NCBI RefSeq assembly: GCF_005222845.1
Contig: NZ_STFZ01000014.1
Coordinates: 62,001-126,000 of the forward strand
From: Rhizobium sp. FY34
GTDB lineage: Bacteria > Pseudomonadota > Alphaproteobacteria > Rhizobiales > Rhizobiaceae
Direction: 5' to 3'
DNA length: 64,000 nt
Both the position numbers and the translations under genes were made by a program. The stretch's first letter is position 1, and each line of letters opens with the position of its first letter. Under the pieces are notes generated by a model. It ran no database searches. It was not told the origin of the DNA and saw only the letters and a list, made by a program, of their open reading frames with translations. Shown one piece after another: positions 1 to 9,011 of the stretch.

Positions 1-158
1 CGTCCCTTTGCGCGCTCCGAGGACGCGAGGCCGGCGGCAATATCCATCTGCGCCATCACCCAACCGCCGAAGATATCGCCGGCAGGATTGGCATCGGCGG
101 GCATGGCCAGGGTGCGCAGCGTCAGTTCGCCGCGTGGTTCGTCCAGTCTGTCAGTCAT
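1..158 (-). CDS. yciA: Acyl-CoA thioesterase, YciA-like (cut by window edge)
   Basis: Only the first 52 codons lie in the window. The reading frame from the ATG at 156-158 contains the YciA/hotdog signature N-P-A-G-D-I-F-G-G-W-V-M-A-Q-M-D at residues 24-39, including the acidic residue at the end of the motif that is typical of the active site of this family. YciA enzymes hydrolyse a broad range of acyl-CoAs in the cytosol as hexameric hotdog proteins. A purine-rich GAAGGAA lies just upstream of the ATG. The C-terminal part is outside the window, so integrity cannot be judged. Confidence 0.85.
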   Translation of the reverse strand, partial: MTDRLDEPRGELTLRTLAMPADANPAGDIFGGWVMAQMDIAAGLASSERAKG

Positions 159-254
159 GGCAGTTGTTTCCTTCTCACTGTGCACTGCACAATGAGATGT
201 CGCCTGCGATGCCTCCCGGCAAGCGACATTCCTGCATGGCGGTATTGCGTCAGC

Positions 255-734
255 TCATAGCCGCGTCAGGTCCGTCGGGCTGTTCTGCATAATGCCTTCC
301 ATGGAAAAGAAGCCGGTCACGGTGGAGAAATCGAAATCGGTGATGAGCTTCTGGTAAAAGGCATCATAGCCGCGCATGCCGCGCGTCACCACTTTCAACA
401 GATAGTCCCAATCGCCGCCGATGCGGTAGAAATCCACGACTTCCGGCAGTTTCTCGACATGCTTGCGAAAACTCTCCGCCCATTCCTTGGAATGGTGGCG
501 GGTGCGGATCATCACGAACACGGTCAGATCAAGCCCGAGCGCCGGCAGATCGACGGCGGCCTGCGAACCTTTCAGTACGCCCGTCTCCTGCAGTCGTTGC
601 AGGCGGCGCCAGCAGGCGTTCTGCGACAGGCCGACTTTTTCGGCAAGCTCGCGCTGCGACAGCGAACCCTCTCTTTGCAGGAAGGTCAGGATACGCCGAT
701 CAATTGCGTCAATTTTCAGATCTTCTTCGTTCAT
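255..734 (-). CDS. Lrp/AsnC family transcriptional regulator
   Basis: A 159-residue protein of usual Lrp length. The N-terminal helix-turn-helix lies at about residues 22-50 (S-Q-R-E-L-A-E-K-V-G-L-S-Q-N-A-C-W-R-R). It is followed by an RAM ligand-binding domain (about 65-145) with the family pattern around G-G-D-W-D-Y-L-L. I chose the ATG at 732-734 because the upstream in-frame extension has no Lrp character. The gene is divergent from the class V aminotransferase at 836 and is its most likely local regulator, since Lrp proteins often sense the amino acid handled by the adjacent enzyme. The effector is not visible from sequence. Confidence 0.9.
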   Translation of the reverse strand: MNEEDLKIDAIDRRILTFLQREGSLSQRELAEKVGLSQNACWRRLQRLQETGVLKGSQAAVDLPALGLDLTVFVMIRTRHHSKEWAESFRKHVEKLPEVVDFYRIGGDWDYLLKVVTRGMRGYDAFYQKLITDFDFSTVTGFFSMEGIMQNSPTDLTRL

Positions 735-835
735 ATGACCCACATAAGCGCTGTTTAACGCAAAGATAGAGGATGAAGTCACACCGGCGCAATGTCTATG
801 CTTGCCGAAAGCCAAATCACAAGGGATCAGTCAGC
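735..835. promoter_or_regulatory. Divergent promoter region, lrp-type gene / aminotransferase
   Basis: This 101-base spacer separates two divergently read genes and must hold both promoters. A ribosome-binding site AAGGGAT (821-827) sits 8 bases before the aminotransferase ATG at 836. I see no convincing symmetrical Lrp box. Confidence 0.5.
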
Positions 836-2287
836 ATGGCAAGCGCAACAACCGGTGCAACGACAACGCTACTGGCGGATTTTCGCGACAGTCTCGCGGT
901 TAGCGAGATCCTATCTGCCTTAAGCGATGGGCTGGTTGGCAAGCACGCCGTGATCGATGGGCCGTTTGGCGAAAAGCCGCTGGTCTATGCCGATTATGTG
1001 GCTTCTGGCCGGGCGCTGATGCAGGTGGAAAGCTTCATCCTACAGCAGGTGCTGCCCTTCTATGCCAATAGCCACACGGAAGCCTCCTATTGCGGGGGCA
1101 TGATGACGCGGCTGCGGCGCGAAGCGCGGGCGCAGATTGCAAGGTGCTGCGGCGCCAATGACCAGCATGCGGTGATCTTTGCCGGATCGGGCGCCACGGC
1201 CGGTCTCAACCGGCTTGTCTCTCTGTTTGCCGCTGACAATGGCCGCACACGCGTCATCATCGGTCCCTACGAGCATCATTCCAACATTCTGCCCTGGCGG
1301 GAAGCCGGCGCCGATATTGTCGAACTTTGCGAGGCAGCAGGCGGGGGGCCGGATCTGGATGAACTGGAGGCGGTCCTCTCGGCTTCGGCTGGCTTTGCGC
1401 AGGTGATCTGTTCGTTTTCCGCCGCCTCCAATGTCACCGGCATCACAACCGATGTGGCGTCCATCACGGCGCAGGTGAAGCGCGCCGGCGCCAAGATCAT
1501 CTGGGATTATGCCGGCGGTGGGCCTTATCTGCCGATTGCCATGGAGCCGGAAGCGGGCGCCGAAATCGATGCCATCGTTGTTTCGCCGCACAAGTTCATC
1601 GGCGGGCCGGGGGCATCCGGCGTGCTGATCGTGCGCCATGATGCCGTGTCGCGCAGCACGCCCACCTGGAGCGGTGGCGGCACGGTGAAATTCGTTTCCT
1701 CCACCGCTCATGATTATGCCGACAGCCTGGAGGCCCGCGAAGAGGCCGGCACGCCAAACGTGGTGGGTGATATTCGCGCAGCACTGGCTTTCCTCGTCAA
1801 GGATGCGATCGGCGACGCGCTGATGGAGAGCCGCAATGCGGCGCTGACGGCGCAGGCCGTCGCTGCCTGGAAAGACGAGCCCCATATCGAGCTTCTCGGC
1901 TCGCTGGATCTTCAGCGTCTGCCGATCTTTTCCTTCCGCATTCGTGACGGACAGGGCGGTTATCTGCACCAGCAACTGGTCACCCGCATGCTGTCTGATC
2001 GCTTCGGCATTCAGGCGCGCGGCGGCTGTGCCTGCGCCGGTCCTTACGTGCATCGCCTGCTCAATATCAGCGATGAGGAATCCGCCCGCCTGCGCCAGGC
2101 GATCCTGGCCGGTGACGAGATGGAAAAGCCGGGCTTCACGCGGCTCAATTTCTCGGTTCTGCTCTGCCCTGAAAAGGTGGAATTCATCCTGGACAGCGTT
2201 CGCACGCTGGCCCGCGATGCTCTTGCGTTGCAGGCCGCCTATAGCTTTGATCCGGCTCGCGCGATCTTCTTTCCGCAGGCCGCGTGA
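836..2287 (+). CDS. Class V-fold PLP-dependent aminotransferase (cysteine desulfurase-like)
   Basis: A 483-residue fold-type I PLP enzyme. The Schiff-base lysine is K253 in V-S-P-H-K-F-I-G-G-P-G-A-S-G. The phosphate-binding stretch F-A-G-S-G-A-T-A-G-L precedes it, and the Y-E-H-H-S-N motif typical of NifS/CsdA-like proteins is present. Near the C-terminus, G-G-C-A-C-A-G-P-Y occupies the position where desulfurases carry their cysteine loop, so either desulfuration or amino-acid transamination/lyase chemistry is possible. The ATG at 836 is preferred over an in-frame ATG at 773 because it has a Shine-Dalgarno sequence and the family N-terminus. Its divergent Lrp neighbour suggests an amino-acid substrate, which remains unknown. 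Confidence 0.82.
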   Translation: MASATTGATTTLLADFRDSLAVSEILSALSDGLVGKHAVIDGPFGEKPLVYADYVASGRALMQVESFILQQVLPFYANSHTEASYCGGMMTRLRREARAQIARCCGANDQHAVIFAGSGATAGLNRLVSLFAADNGRTRVIIGPYEHHSNILPWREAGADIVELCEAAGGGPDLDELEAVLSASAGFAQVICSFSAASNVTGITTDVASITAQVKRAGAKIIWDYAGGGPYLPIAMEPEAGAEIDAIVVSPHKFIGGPGASGVLIVRHDAVSRSTPTWSGGGTVKFVSSTAHDYADSLEAREEAGTPNVVGDIRAALAFLVKDAIGDALMESRNAALTAQAVAAWKDEPHIELLGSLDLQRLPIFSFRIRDGQGGYLHQQLVTRMLSDRFGIQARGGCACAGPYVHRLLNISDEESARLRQAILAGDEMEKPGFTRLNFSVLLCPEKVEFILDSVRTLARDALALQAAYSFDPARAIFFPQAA

Positions 2288-2296
2288 AACTGATCG

Positions 2297-3295
2297 TTAT
2301 TCACTACCAAGCGTGATGCGGGGCGTAAATGCCACGATGCGTTCCAGCCGTTCGCGCTCTGGCGTCATTGCCTGCAGCGCAAGCCGCGCCGCCGTCTCGC
2401 CCATTTCGCGGCGGGGCGAATGGGAGGTTGCGATGCGAACCGGCAGGGCATCGGCAATCTCCAGCCCGTTGAAGCCGGCAATCAGCAGGCGATCCGGCAC
2501 GGCAATGCCAAGCTCCATACAGGCAAACACGCCGCCGGCGGCCATGTCGTCATTGGAATAGTAAATACAGTCAAGCTCCGGCGCCTTGAGAAGAAGCGCT
2601 CGCGTCAGCCGTTTGCCAAGCGATGGCGAGGAGAAATCAGGTGCCACTTCTTCGGCCTCAAGGCTGAGATCCGCCTGCCGCAGGCTCATCTCGAAACCGC
2701 GTTTGCGTTTTGCAGCGCGCAAGTCGCGGCCAAGCCCGCTGCCGACATAGCCGATACGCCGGCGCCCAGTCGTCAGCAATGCGCGTCCCATCGCCTCGCC
2801 GGCCGCGCCATGCGACAGGCCGACATTGAAATCCACCGGCTCTCCATCGAGATCCATCAGCTGGACGATCGGAATATCCGCCTGTCTCAGAAGCCGTAAC
2901 GTTTCGTCCGGCTGGTCGAGACCGGTGACGATCATCGCAGAGGGCCGCCAGGACAGCATATTGCGGATGACCTCCCGTTCCTTATCCGGATCGTAATCGG
3001 AAAGGCCGAAGACGGCCTGCATGCCTGTGCCTTCCAGCACGGCGCTGATGCCCGATAGAACCTCCGGGAAAACCACATTCGACAGGGACGGCACGACGAC
3101 GCCGATCAGGTTGGTGCGCTGGGCAGACAGCGACAATGCCAGCTGGTTGCCGACATAGCCGATGCGCTCGGCGGCCTCGCGCACCTTCAGGATACTGTCC
3201 TTGGAGACATCGGCTGCACCGCGCAACGCCCGAGAGGCGGTCATCTTGCTGACGCCCGCAGCGGCGGCCACTTCTTCCAGCGTTGGTCTGCGCAT
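2297..3295 (-). CDS. LacI family repressor of the four-carbon acid sugar operon
   Basis: A 332-residue LacI/GalR protein. The N-terminal helix-turn-helix (about residues 4-25, T-L-E-E-V-A-A-A-A-G-V-S-K-M-T-A-S-R-A-L) is followed by a periplasmic-binding-protein-like effector domain to the end. The start at 3293-3295 gives the canonical N-terminus M-R-R-P-T-L-E-E-V; an upstream in-frame extension to 3388 would put 31 unusual residues before it. The gene is divergent from ltnD, with a strong double palindrome between them (3394-3417), so it very likely represses the operon that starts at 3448. Its effector is probably a tetronate or a pathway intermediate (inference). It is convergent with the aminotransferase, with 9 bases between. 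Confidence 0.9.
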   Translation of the reverse strand: MRRPTLEEVAAAAGVSKMTASRALRGAADVSKDSILKVREAAERIGYVGNQLALSLSAQRTNLIGVVVPSLSNVVFPEVLSGISAVLEGTGMQAVFGLSDYDPDKEREVIRNMLSWRPSAMIVTGLDQPDETLRLLRQADIPIVQLMDLDGEPVDFNVGLSHGAAGEAMGRALLTTGRRRIGYVGSGLGRDLRAAKRKRGFEMSLRQADLSLEAEEVAPDFSSPSLGKRLTRALLLKAPELDCIYYSNDDMAAGGVFACMELGIAVPDRLLIAGFNGLEIADALPVRIATSHSPRREMGETAARLALQAMTPERERLERIVAFTPRITLGSE

Positions 3296-3366
3296 GCGCC
3301 GTCCCGGTCCCCTGTTCTGTTGTGCGATCCTAGGCCGGTTCATGGACAAAGCCAAATCGCAGCCTG

Positions 3367-3417
3367 TTGACAATGCCGCGTGTCTCACTCTACGTTATCG
3401 ATACCGGTATCGATACC
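3367..3417 (+). promoter_or_regulatory. Promoter and double LacI-type operator for the ltnD operon
   Basis: TTGACA at 3367-3372 is a good -35 element. About 18 bases downstream lies TACGTT as a weak -10. Immediately after it are two tandem 12-base sites, GTTATCGATACC (3394-3405) and GGTATCGATACC (3406-3417), each centred on CG like LacI-family operators. Together they contain a perfect 20-base palindrome at 3396-3415. The position over and just downstream of the promoter fits repression by the LacI protein at 2297-3295. Confidence 0.7.
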
Positions 3418-3447
3418 AATTTCTGAGCGCGGCGACCAGAGGGAGGA

Positions 3448-4356
3448 ATGGAAGTGGCGAGCAATCGTATAGCAACCGTGATCGGGCTCGGCTCGATGGG
3501 CTGGGGTGCAGCACTATCGCTGCTGCGCGCGGGCTTTTCCGTGAAGGGCGTCGATATCCGCCCCACCGTGCTGGAAGCGTTTCGCGCCGAGGGCGGGCAA
3601 GCCTTTGCAACGCCGGCGGAGGCCGGTTCAAGCGATGTTGTCTTCGTTTTCGTCGTCAATTCTTATCAGGCAAACCAAGTCCTCTTCGGTGAGACCGGCG
3701 CCCTTTCAACGGCAAGCCCCGGCACGGTATTTCTGCTCTGCGTGACGATGGCGCCCAGCGCAACGCTCGATATCGCGCAGAAGCTCGAAGCGGCCGGCAT
3801 GCGCGTCATCGATGCGCCGGTCTCCGGCGGGCATGTGAAGGCGCTGTCCGGCGAGATCACCGTCATGGGTTCTGGCGCAGATGATGCCTTTGAGGCAGCA
3901 CAGGATGCGCTGGATGCCGTGTCTGCCAAGGTTTTCCGGCTGGGAAGCGACATCGGGCTCGGCTCCAAGGTCAAGATGATCAACCAGTTGCTTGCCGGCG
4001 TGCATATTGCAGCGGCCGCTGAAGCGCTGACGCTTGCCGCCAAAGTTGGTCTTGACCTGCAGACGGTCTATGACGTTATCAAGGTTTCGGCGGGCTCCTC
4101 CTGGATGTTCGAAAATCGCGGGCCGCATATCGTCGATGGCGATTACACGCCGCGCTCGGCCGTTGATATTTTCGTCAAGGATCTCGGCATCGTGACGGGC
4201 GAGGCAAAGCAGAACGGTGGCGAGACACCCTTGAGCGCCACGGCTCTTTCCCTTTTCAGCCAGGCATCAGCGGCAGGTCTTGGCCGCGAGGATGATGCGG
4301 CGGTTGCCAAGATCCTGGCAAGGATGAGCGGCGTGACCCTGCCGGGCATGGAGTAG
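3448..4356 (+). CDS. ltnD: L-threonate dehydrogenase-like NAD-dependent oxidoreductase
   Basis: A 302-residue beta-hydroxyacid dehydrogenase. The N-terminal Rossmann motif is G-L-G-S-M-G-W-G. The substrate-binding signature is D-A-P-V-S-G-G-H-V-K-A. The catalytic-lysine helix contains G-S-K-V-K-M-I-N-Q-L-L. Within this family, the placement with otnK, otnC, otnI and denD identifies LtnD, which oxidises L-threonate to 2-oxo-L-threonate. A strong GGGAGGA (3441-3447) abuts the ATG at 3448, so the GTG at 3454, with 7-base spacing, may be the real start. It is the first gene of the operon, 4 bases before otnK. Confidence 0.85.
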   Translation: MEVASNRIATVIGLGSMGWGAALSLLRAGFSVKGVDIRPTVLEAFRAEGGQAFATPAEAGSSDVVFVFVVNSYQANQVLFGETGALSTASPGTVFLLCVTMAPSATLDIAQKLEAAGMRVIDAPVSGGHVKALSGEITVMGSGADDAFEAAQDALDAVSAKVFRLGSDIGLGSKVKMINQLLAGVHIAAAAEALTLAAKVGLDLQTVYDVIKVSAGSSWMFENRGPHIVDGDYTPRSAVDIFVKDLGIVTGEAKQNGGETPLSATALSLFSQASAAGLGREDDAAVAKILARMSGVTLPGME

Positions 4357-4359
4357 GTC

Positions 4360-5634
4360 ATGACTATTCTTCTCGGTGCCATCGCGGATGATTTTACCGG
4401 CGCAACCGATCTTGCCGGGCTCCTGGCGCGTAGCGGCTGCCCGGTATCGCTGCGCATCGGCCTGCCGGAAAAGGATGAGCCGAGAGACGGGCTTGCGCCC
4501 TTCGAGATCATCGCCCTGAAATGCCGGACTGTTGCCGTCGACGATGCCGTCAGCCAGACGCGCGCGGCGCTCGACTGGCTGGCCCGCCACGGAGCACAGA
4601 AATTCTACTGGAAATATTGCTCGACATTCGACAGCACGGACAGAGGCAATATCGGCCCGGTCTCCGAGGCGCTGATGGCAGCGCTTGGCACTGGACAGAC
4701 CCTCTACTGCCCGGCCTTTCCGGAAAATGGCCGCAGCATTTTCATGGGCCATCTGTTCGTCGGGCAGGATCGGCTCGATGAAAGCCCGATGAAGGATCAC
4801 CCGCTGACGCCGATGCGCGATTCCAGTCTTCTGCGGCTGCTTGGGCCCCAGGTGAAGGGAAAAGTCGGGCTTGCCAATCGGCTCAGCGTCGCGCGCGGTG
4901 CCGATGCGCTGAAGGCCCGGTTTGCCGAGCTGAAAGGGCAGGGGATCGCCCATGTCATTGTCGATGCGGTGGCGGATGAGGATCTCGCAACAATTGCCGA
5001 GGCCAGTCTCGATTTTCCTCTCATTACCGGGGGAAGCGCACTTGCCATGCCTTTGCCGGCTCTCTTTGCGCGGGCCGGCCGTCTGTCCTTGACCGGGCAG
5101 AGGTTTTCAGCGCCGCCCGTCACAGGCGGACAGATCGTCCTGTCCGGCAGTTGCTCGGCCATGACCCGCCGACAGGTCGCCCATTATGAAGGTCGCGCTG
5201 CCTGTTTGCGGCTGGACCCGCTTTTGCTGGATGCCGAAGGAACCGGCGCTGCACTTTTCTGGTTGCGGTCGCAGTCCCCGGATCAGCCGAAACTGATCTA
5301 TGCCACAGCAGAGCCAGAGGCGGTGCGGGCAGCGCAGGACAGGCTTGGCGTGGAACGTGCCGGCCATCTGATCGAACAGGCGCTCGCCGAACTGGCGCTC
5401 GAGGCCTTCCGGCTGGGCGTGCGGCGTTTCGTGGTTGCCGGCGGCGAAACCTCCGGTGCGGTTGCGAGCGCCCTGGGTGTGTCCCGGCTGTCGGTTGGCC
5501 GCGAAATTGCGCCGGGCGTGCCGTGGACCTATGCCCGCAAGGATGGCGAACCGGTTGCGCTGGCGCTCAAATCCGGCAATTTCGGCACAGAGGCGTTTTT
5601 CAGCGACGCTTTCGATGTTCTGGAGGCCCGATGA
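4360..5634 (+). CDS. otnK: 3-oxo-tetronate kinase
   Basis: A 424-residue protein of the four-carbon acid sugar kinase family (formerly DUF1537). The N-terminal motif A-I-A-D-D-F-T-G-A-T-D-L-A (about residues 7-19) and the C-terminal nucleotide-binding motif V-A-G-G-E-T-S-G-A-V (about 363-372) are both intact. OtnK phosphorylates 3-oxo-tetronate at O4 using ATP, giving the substrate of OtnC. Its stop overlaps the start of otnC by four bases (ATGA), so the two are translationally coupled. Confidence 0.93.
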   Translation: MTILLGAIADDFTGATDLAGLLARSGCPVSLRIGLPEKDEPRDGLAPFEIIALKCRTVAVDDAVSQTRAALDWLARHGAQKFYWKYCSTFDSTDRGNIGPVSEALMAALGTGQTLYCPAFPENGRSIFMGHLFVGQDRLDESPMKDHPLTPMRDSSLLRLLGPQVKGKVGLANRLSVARGADALKARFAELKGQGIAHVIVDAVADEDLATIAEASLDFPLITGGSALAMPLPALFARAGRLSLTGQRFSAPPVTGGQIVLSGSCSAMTRRQVAHYEGRAACLRLDPLLLDAEGTGAALFWLRSQSPDQPKLIYATAEPEAVRAAQDRLGVERAGHLIEQALAELALEAFRLGVRRFVVAGGETSGAVASALGVSRLSVGREIAPGVPWTYARKDGEPVALALKSGNFGTEAFFSDAFDVLEAR

Positions 5635-6281
5635 GCGAAGAAACACGACTGCGCGACGATATCTGCCGCATGGCAAAATCCCTGTTCGACCGGGGGCTGA
5701 CCGGCGGTTCCTCCGGCAATATTTCGGCGCGGCTTTCCGATGGCCGCTTGCTGGTTACGCCAACCGGCACATCCTTCGGTAGCCTTGATCCCGCCCGGCT
5801 GTCGCTGTTCGATGCAGACGGCCATCTTGCCAGCGGCGACAAGCCGACCAAGGAAATGCCGCTGCATGCCGCATTTTACGAGACGCGACCGGCAAAGACC
5901 GGCGCTGTCGTGCATCTGCATTCCTGCCATTCGGTGGCGCTGTCCATGCTGCCGGATGTCGATCCCGACAATATGTTGCCGCCACTCACCGCCTACTCGA
6001 TTATGAAGCTCGGCAAGGTGAAGCTTCTACCCTATTTCATTCCCGGCGACTCGGCGGTGGGGGATGCCATTCGCGGGCTGGCCGGCCGGCGCTCGGCGGT
6101 GATGCTGGCCAATCATGGGCCGGTGGTAGCGGCCAAGGATCTGGAAGCCGCCGTCTATGCGGTGGAGGAGCTGGAGGAGACGGCAAAGCTTGCGCTTCTG
6201 ACGCGCGGCATGAACCCGCGCCTGCTGAATTTTGCGCAGGTTGCCGAAATCGTCCGAACCTTCGATGTGGAGTGGGACTGA
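5631..6281 (+). CDS. otnC: 3-oxo-tetronate 4-phosphate decarboxylase (class II aldolase family)
   Basis: A 216-residue class II aldolase/adducin-fold protein. E75 and the H95-x-H97 pair, with a later histidine in A-N-H-G-P-V-V, match the metal-binding set of this fold. The N-terminal T-G-G-S-S-G-N-I-S loop binds phosphate in the family. OtnC decarboxylates 3-oxo-tetronate 4-phosphate to dihydroxyacetone phosphate and CO2, linking the pathway to glycolysis. The ATG at 5631 overlaps the otnK stop; a longer in-frame reading from 5523 only runs back through otnK. Confidence 0.9.
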   Translation: MSEETRLRDDICRMAKSLFDRGLTGGSSGNISARLSDGRLLVTPTGTSFGSLDPARLSLFDADGHLASGDKPTKEMPLHAAFYETRPAKTGAVVHLHSCHSVALSMLPDVDPDNMLPPLTAYSIMKLGKVKLLPYFIPGDSAVGDAIRGLAGRRSAVMLANHGPVVAAKDLEAAVYAVEELEETAKLALLTRGMNPRLLNFAQVAEIVRTFDVEWD

Positions 6282-7045
6282 TGACGCTGTTTTCCGCCAA
6301 TCTTGGTTTTCTGTGGCAGGACCTGGCGCTTTCCGATGCCATCCGCGCGGCAAAGGCTGCCGGCTTTGATGCCGTCGAATGCCACTGGCCCTACGCGGTG
6401 CCGGCAAAGGAAGTGCGCGCAGCGCTGATCGAAACCGGCTTCACCATGCTGGGGCTCAACACCACGCGCGGCGATGCAGGCGCTGGCGATAACGGACTTT
6501 GCGCCATTCCCGGCCGAGAACTCGAGGCAAAGGCCGCCATCCGCGAGGCAATCGCCTATGCGGTGGCAATCGAGACACCCAATGTGCATGTCATGGCGGG
6601 CATAGCCGAGGGGCCTGTGGCACAGGCGGTCTTCATCGACAATCTGCGCTATGCCTGCGCGCTGGCTGAAGCGCATGACATCACCATCCTCATCGAACCG
6701 CTCAACGCGCGCGATGCGCCGGGCTATTTTCTCGGCACCTCCGTTCAGGCGGTTAAGATCATCGAGGCGGTCGCTGCGCCAAACCTGAAGCTGATGTTCG
6801 ATTGCTATCATGTGCAGATCATGGAAGGCGATCTCAGCCACAGGCTGGCGCGGTTGATGCCTCTGATCGGCCATGTGCAGATCGCCGCCGTGCCGGATCG
6901 CGGCGAGCCGGATTCCGGTGAAATCGACTACCGCCATATCCTCAAGCATCTGGAAAAACTTGGATATCACCGACCGGTTGGCGCCGAGTACCGTCCGCGT
7001 TCGACCACCGATGCCGGGCTGTCGTGGATGGAGGCGCTGCGATGA
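6281..7045 (+). CDS. otnI: 2-oxo-tetronate isomerase (hydroxypyruvate isomerase-like TIM barrel)
   Basis: A 254-residue xylose-isomerase-like TIM barrel related to hydroxypyruvate isomerase (Hyi). Visible family features are F-D-A-V-E-C-H-W-P near the N-terminus, the metal ligand motif I-L-I-E-P-L-N-A-R-D in the middle, L-M-F-D-C-Y-H-V-Q-I-M, and G-A-E-Y-R-P near the end. OtnI interconverts 2-oxo- and 3-oxo-tetronate and so joins the products of both LtnD and DenD to the OtnK/OtnC branch. The start ATG shares one base with the otnC stop (TGATG). Confidence 0.9.
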   Translation: MTLFSANLGFLWQDLALSDAIRAAKAAGFDAVECHWPYAVPAKEVRAALIETGFTMLGLNTTRGDAGAGDNGLCAIPGRELEAKAAIREAIAYAVAIETPNVHVMAGIAEGPVAQAVFIDNLRYACALAEAHDITILIEPLNARDAPGYFLGTSVQAVKIIEAVAAPNLKLMFDCYHVQIMEGDLSHRLARLMPLIGHVQIAAVPDRGEPDSGEIDYRHILKHLEKLGYHRPVGAEYRPRSTTDAGLSWMEALR

Positions 7046-7197
7046 ACGCAGCTCTCATTCCTGCCGCGCTGCAGCGACGAATCCGCATTGACCATGCCCC
7101 GGCGCACCGCTATCAACATACCCGGTGGTCCGTCCAGCAGACCAGTTGCGATGAAGCAATGCGGGGCTGGGTTGGGACGAAACATGGATGGCGGGGC

Positions 7198-7968
7198 ATG
7201 AAGACCGACGGCATTCTGACACAGGTTCCAAACCTCGGTGGCTCGATCACCCGCCAGACGGCGCGCGATGCCGTGGCCGATAAACTCACGACATTGATTG
7301 CAACCGGCATGCTGCGTCCCGGAGACGAATTGCCGGGCGAGCGCGAGCTTGCCCATGTGCTGCATGTCAGCCGTGAGACAGTGCGCGGCGCCATCCAGAT
7401 CCTCGCCGCCAAAGGTTTCATCGAGGTTTCTCAAGGCAGCCGCAGCCGCGTGGCGGATGTGGATCTCAGCCATCTGCCGATCACGATCGCCTCACCGAGC
7501 GCCATCGATCGTTATGATCTGGAGGCGGTGCACGGTGCACGCCTGCTGGTGGAACTCGATGTGGTCGGCCAGGCCGTCGATCGCATCACGCAAGACACAC
7601 TCGACAAGCTTGATGCGCTTCTGGAGGTGCAGCGGCAGGTGGGCGATGACACGATGCGCTTTTTGATCTGCGACCGTGAATTTCATCTGGCGATCTACCG
7701 CGCCTGCGGCAATCCGCTACTCTGCGATTTCGTCGTGGATCTCTACGGCTATCTGATGGATCACCGGCGTCATGCCATGGCGATGCCGGGGGCGACTGCC
7801 GGAAGCTATGCGGACCATGTGGAGATTGTCGATGCGCTGAAGCGACGCGACAGGGTGGCCGTGGTCGAGGCCTTTCGCCGGCATCTGACGCATATCTATG
7901 AGACGACCCGCGACATGGCGGCAAAGCCGGTGCTGGAGGAGCGCCGCACTGTGAATACGACAGCCTGA
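7198..7968 (+). CDS. GntR family regulator, FadR/FCD type
   Basis: A 256-residue protein with an N-terminal winged helix (about residues 20-80, with G-D-E-L-P-G-E-R-E-L-A-H-V-L-H-V-S-R-E-T-V-R) and a C-terminal all-helical FCD effector domain containing the D-x3-H pattern (D-R-E-F-H-L-A-I-Y). It sits inside the four-carbon acid operon between otnI and denD and probably gives a second layer of control over it or over the transporter genes downstream. An ATG at 7042 overlaps the otnI stop and is in frame, but it would add 52 residues with no family similarity, so I prefer the ATG at 7198. Confidence 0.85.
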   Translation: MKTDGILTQVPNLGGSITRQTARDAVADKLTTLIATGMLRPGDELPGERELAHVLHVSRETVRGAIQILAAKGFIEVSQGSRSRVADVDLSHLPITIASPSAIDRYDLEAVHGARLLVELDVVGQAVDRITQDTLDKLDALLEVQRQVGDDTMRFLICDREFHLAIYRACGNPLLCDFVVDLYGYLMDHRRHAMAMPGATAGSYADHVEIVDALKRRDRVAVVEAFRRHLTHIYETTRDMAAKPVLEERRTVNTTA

Positions 7969-8024
7969 GTTAAGTCCGTGGGAGCGGGCCGGGCAGATGA
8001 GAATGGCAGGGAGGAGCCGAGATT

Positions 8025-9011
8025 ATGCATGTATTGGTGATCGGGGCCGCCGGCATGGTGGGCCGCAAGCTTGTCGAAAAAATCGCCGCCACGCCGGGCA
8101 TTCTCGGTGGTGAAATCATGCGCCTGACGCTGGCCGATGCCTTTGCGCCGCAGGTGCCGGCCTCACTTGCGCCAATTGCCAAAACCCTCACCGTGGATCT
8201 GGCAGCACCGGGCACGGCGGCAATGCTGATCGAAGGCCGGCCGGACATCATCATCCATCTTGCGGCTATCGTGTCTGGCGAGGCTGAGGCCGATTTCGAC
8301 AAGGGTTATGCGGTCAATCTCGATGGCACGCGCATGCTGTTTGAGGCAATCCGCCAGGAAGGGCTGCGCGAGCCCTATCTGCCGCGCCTCGTATTTGCCT
8401 CTTCCATCGCCGTTTTCGGAGCGCCCTTCCATGATGTGATTGAAGAGGAGTTCTTCACCACGCCGCTCACCAGCTATGGCACGCAGAAGGCGATCACCGA
8501 ACTGCTGCTGGCCGACTATTCCCGCCGTGGCATTTTCGATGGTGTCGGTATCCGCCTGCCAACCATCTGCATTCGGCCGGGCACACCGAACAAGGCTGCC
8601 TCCGGCTTCTTTTCCAATATCCTGCGCGAGCCGCTTTCCGGCAAGCAGGCCGTGCTTCCCGTCAGCGAGGATGTGCGCCACTGGTTTGCAAGTCCGCGCT
8701 CGGCCGTCGGCTTCTTCGTCCATGCCGCAACAATGGAGACGGGGCCTATCGGCCCGCGCCGCAACCTGACCATGCCGGGCCTTTCGGCGCTGGTGGGCGA
8801 AGAGATCGAGGCTTTGCGGCGCGTTGCAGGGAATAAGGCGGTGACTTTGATCCGCCGCGAGCCCGATGCGGGTATTGCCAAGATCGTGGCCGGCTGGCCG
8901 ACGAATTTCGATGCCAGCCGCGCGGAAGGCCTTGGTTTCAAGGCCGAGACGACATTCGACGAGATTATCCGGATCCATATTGAAGACGAATTGGGAGGCA
9001 GAATGGCATGA
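8025..9011 (+). CDS. denD: D-erythronate dehydrogenase (NAD-dependent epimerase/dehydratase family)
   Basis: A 328-residue extended SDR. It has an N-terminal G-A-A-G-M-V-G NAD-binding motif, H-L-A-A-I-V-S-G in the middle, and the catalytic Y151-x3-K155 in S-Y-G-T-Q-K. The sequence style and its position with otnI/otnK/otnC fit DenD, which oxidises D-erythronate to 2-oxo-D-erythronate. A strong GGGAGGAG lies a few bases before the ATG. Having both denD and ltnD here means the operon can take both C4 acid epimers. Confidence 0.87.
   Translation: MHVLVIGAAGMVGRKLVEKIAATPGILGGEIMRLTLADAFAPQVPASLAPIAKTLTVDLAAPGTAAMLIEGRPDIIIHLAAIVSGEAEADFDKGYAVNLDGTRMLFEAIRQEGLREPYLPRLVFASSIAVFGAPFHDVIEEEFFTTPLTSYGTQKAITELLLADYSRRGIFDGVGIRLPTICIRPGTPNKAASGFFSNILREPLSGKQAVLPVSEDVRHWFASPRSAVGFFVHAATMETGPIGPRRNLTMPGLSALVGEEIEALRRVAGNKAVTLIRREPDAGIAKIVAGWPTNFDASRAEGLGFKAETTFDEIIRIHIEDELGGRMA

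Noticed and set aside
1040-2053. Long minus-strand open frame (337 codons) inside the aminotransferase gene
   Set aside because: It is antisense to a well-supported PLP enzyme and shows no domain or start signal; GC-rich DNA gives many such shadows.
7126-7144. TGGTC/GACCA inverted repeat upstream of the gntR start as a GntR operator
   Set aside because: Only five bases per arm and not matching a usual FadR-type box; it occurs easily by chance in this sequence.
7042-7197. Extended start of the GntR gene at the ATG overlapping the otnI stop
   Set aside because: The coupling is attractive, but the 52 extra residues have no family similarity and the normal GntR N-terminus begins at 7198.
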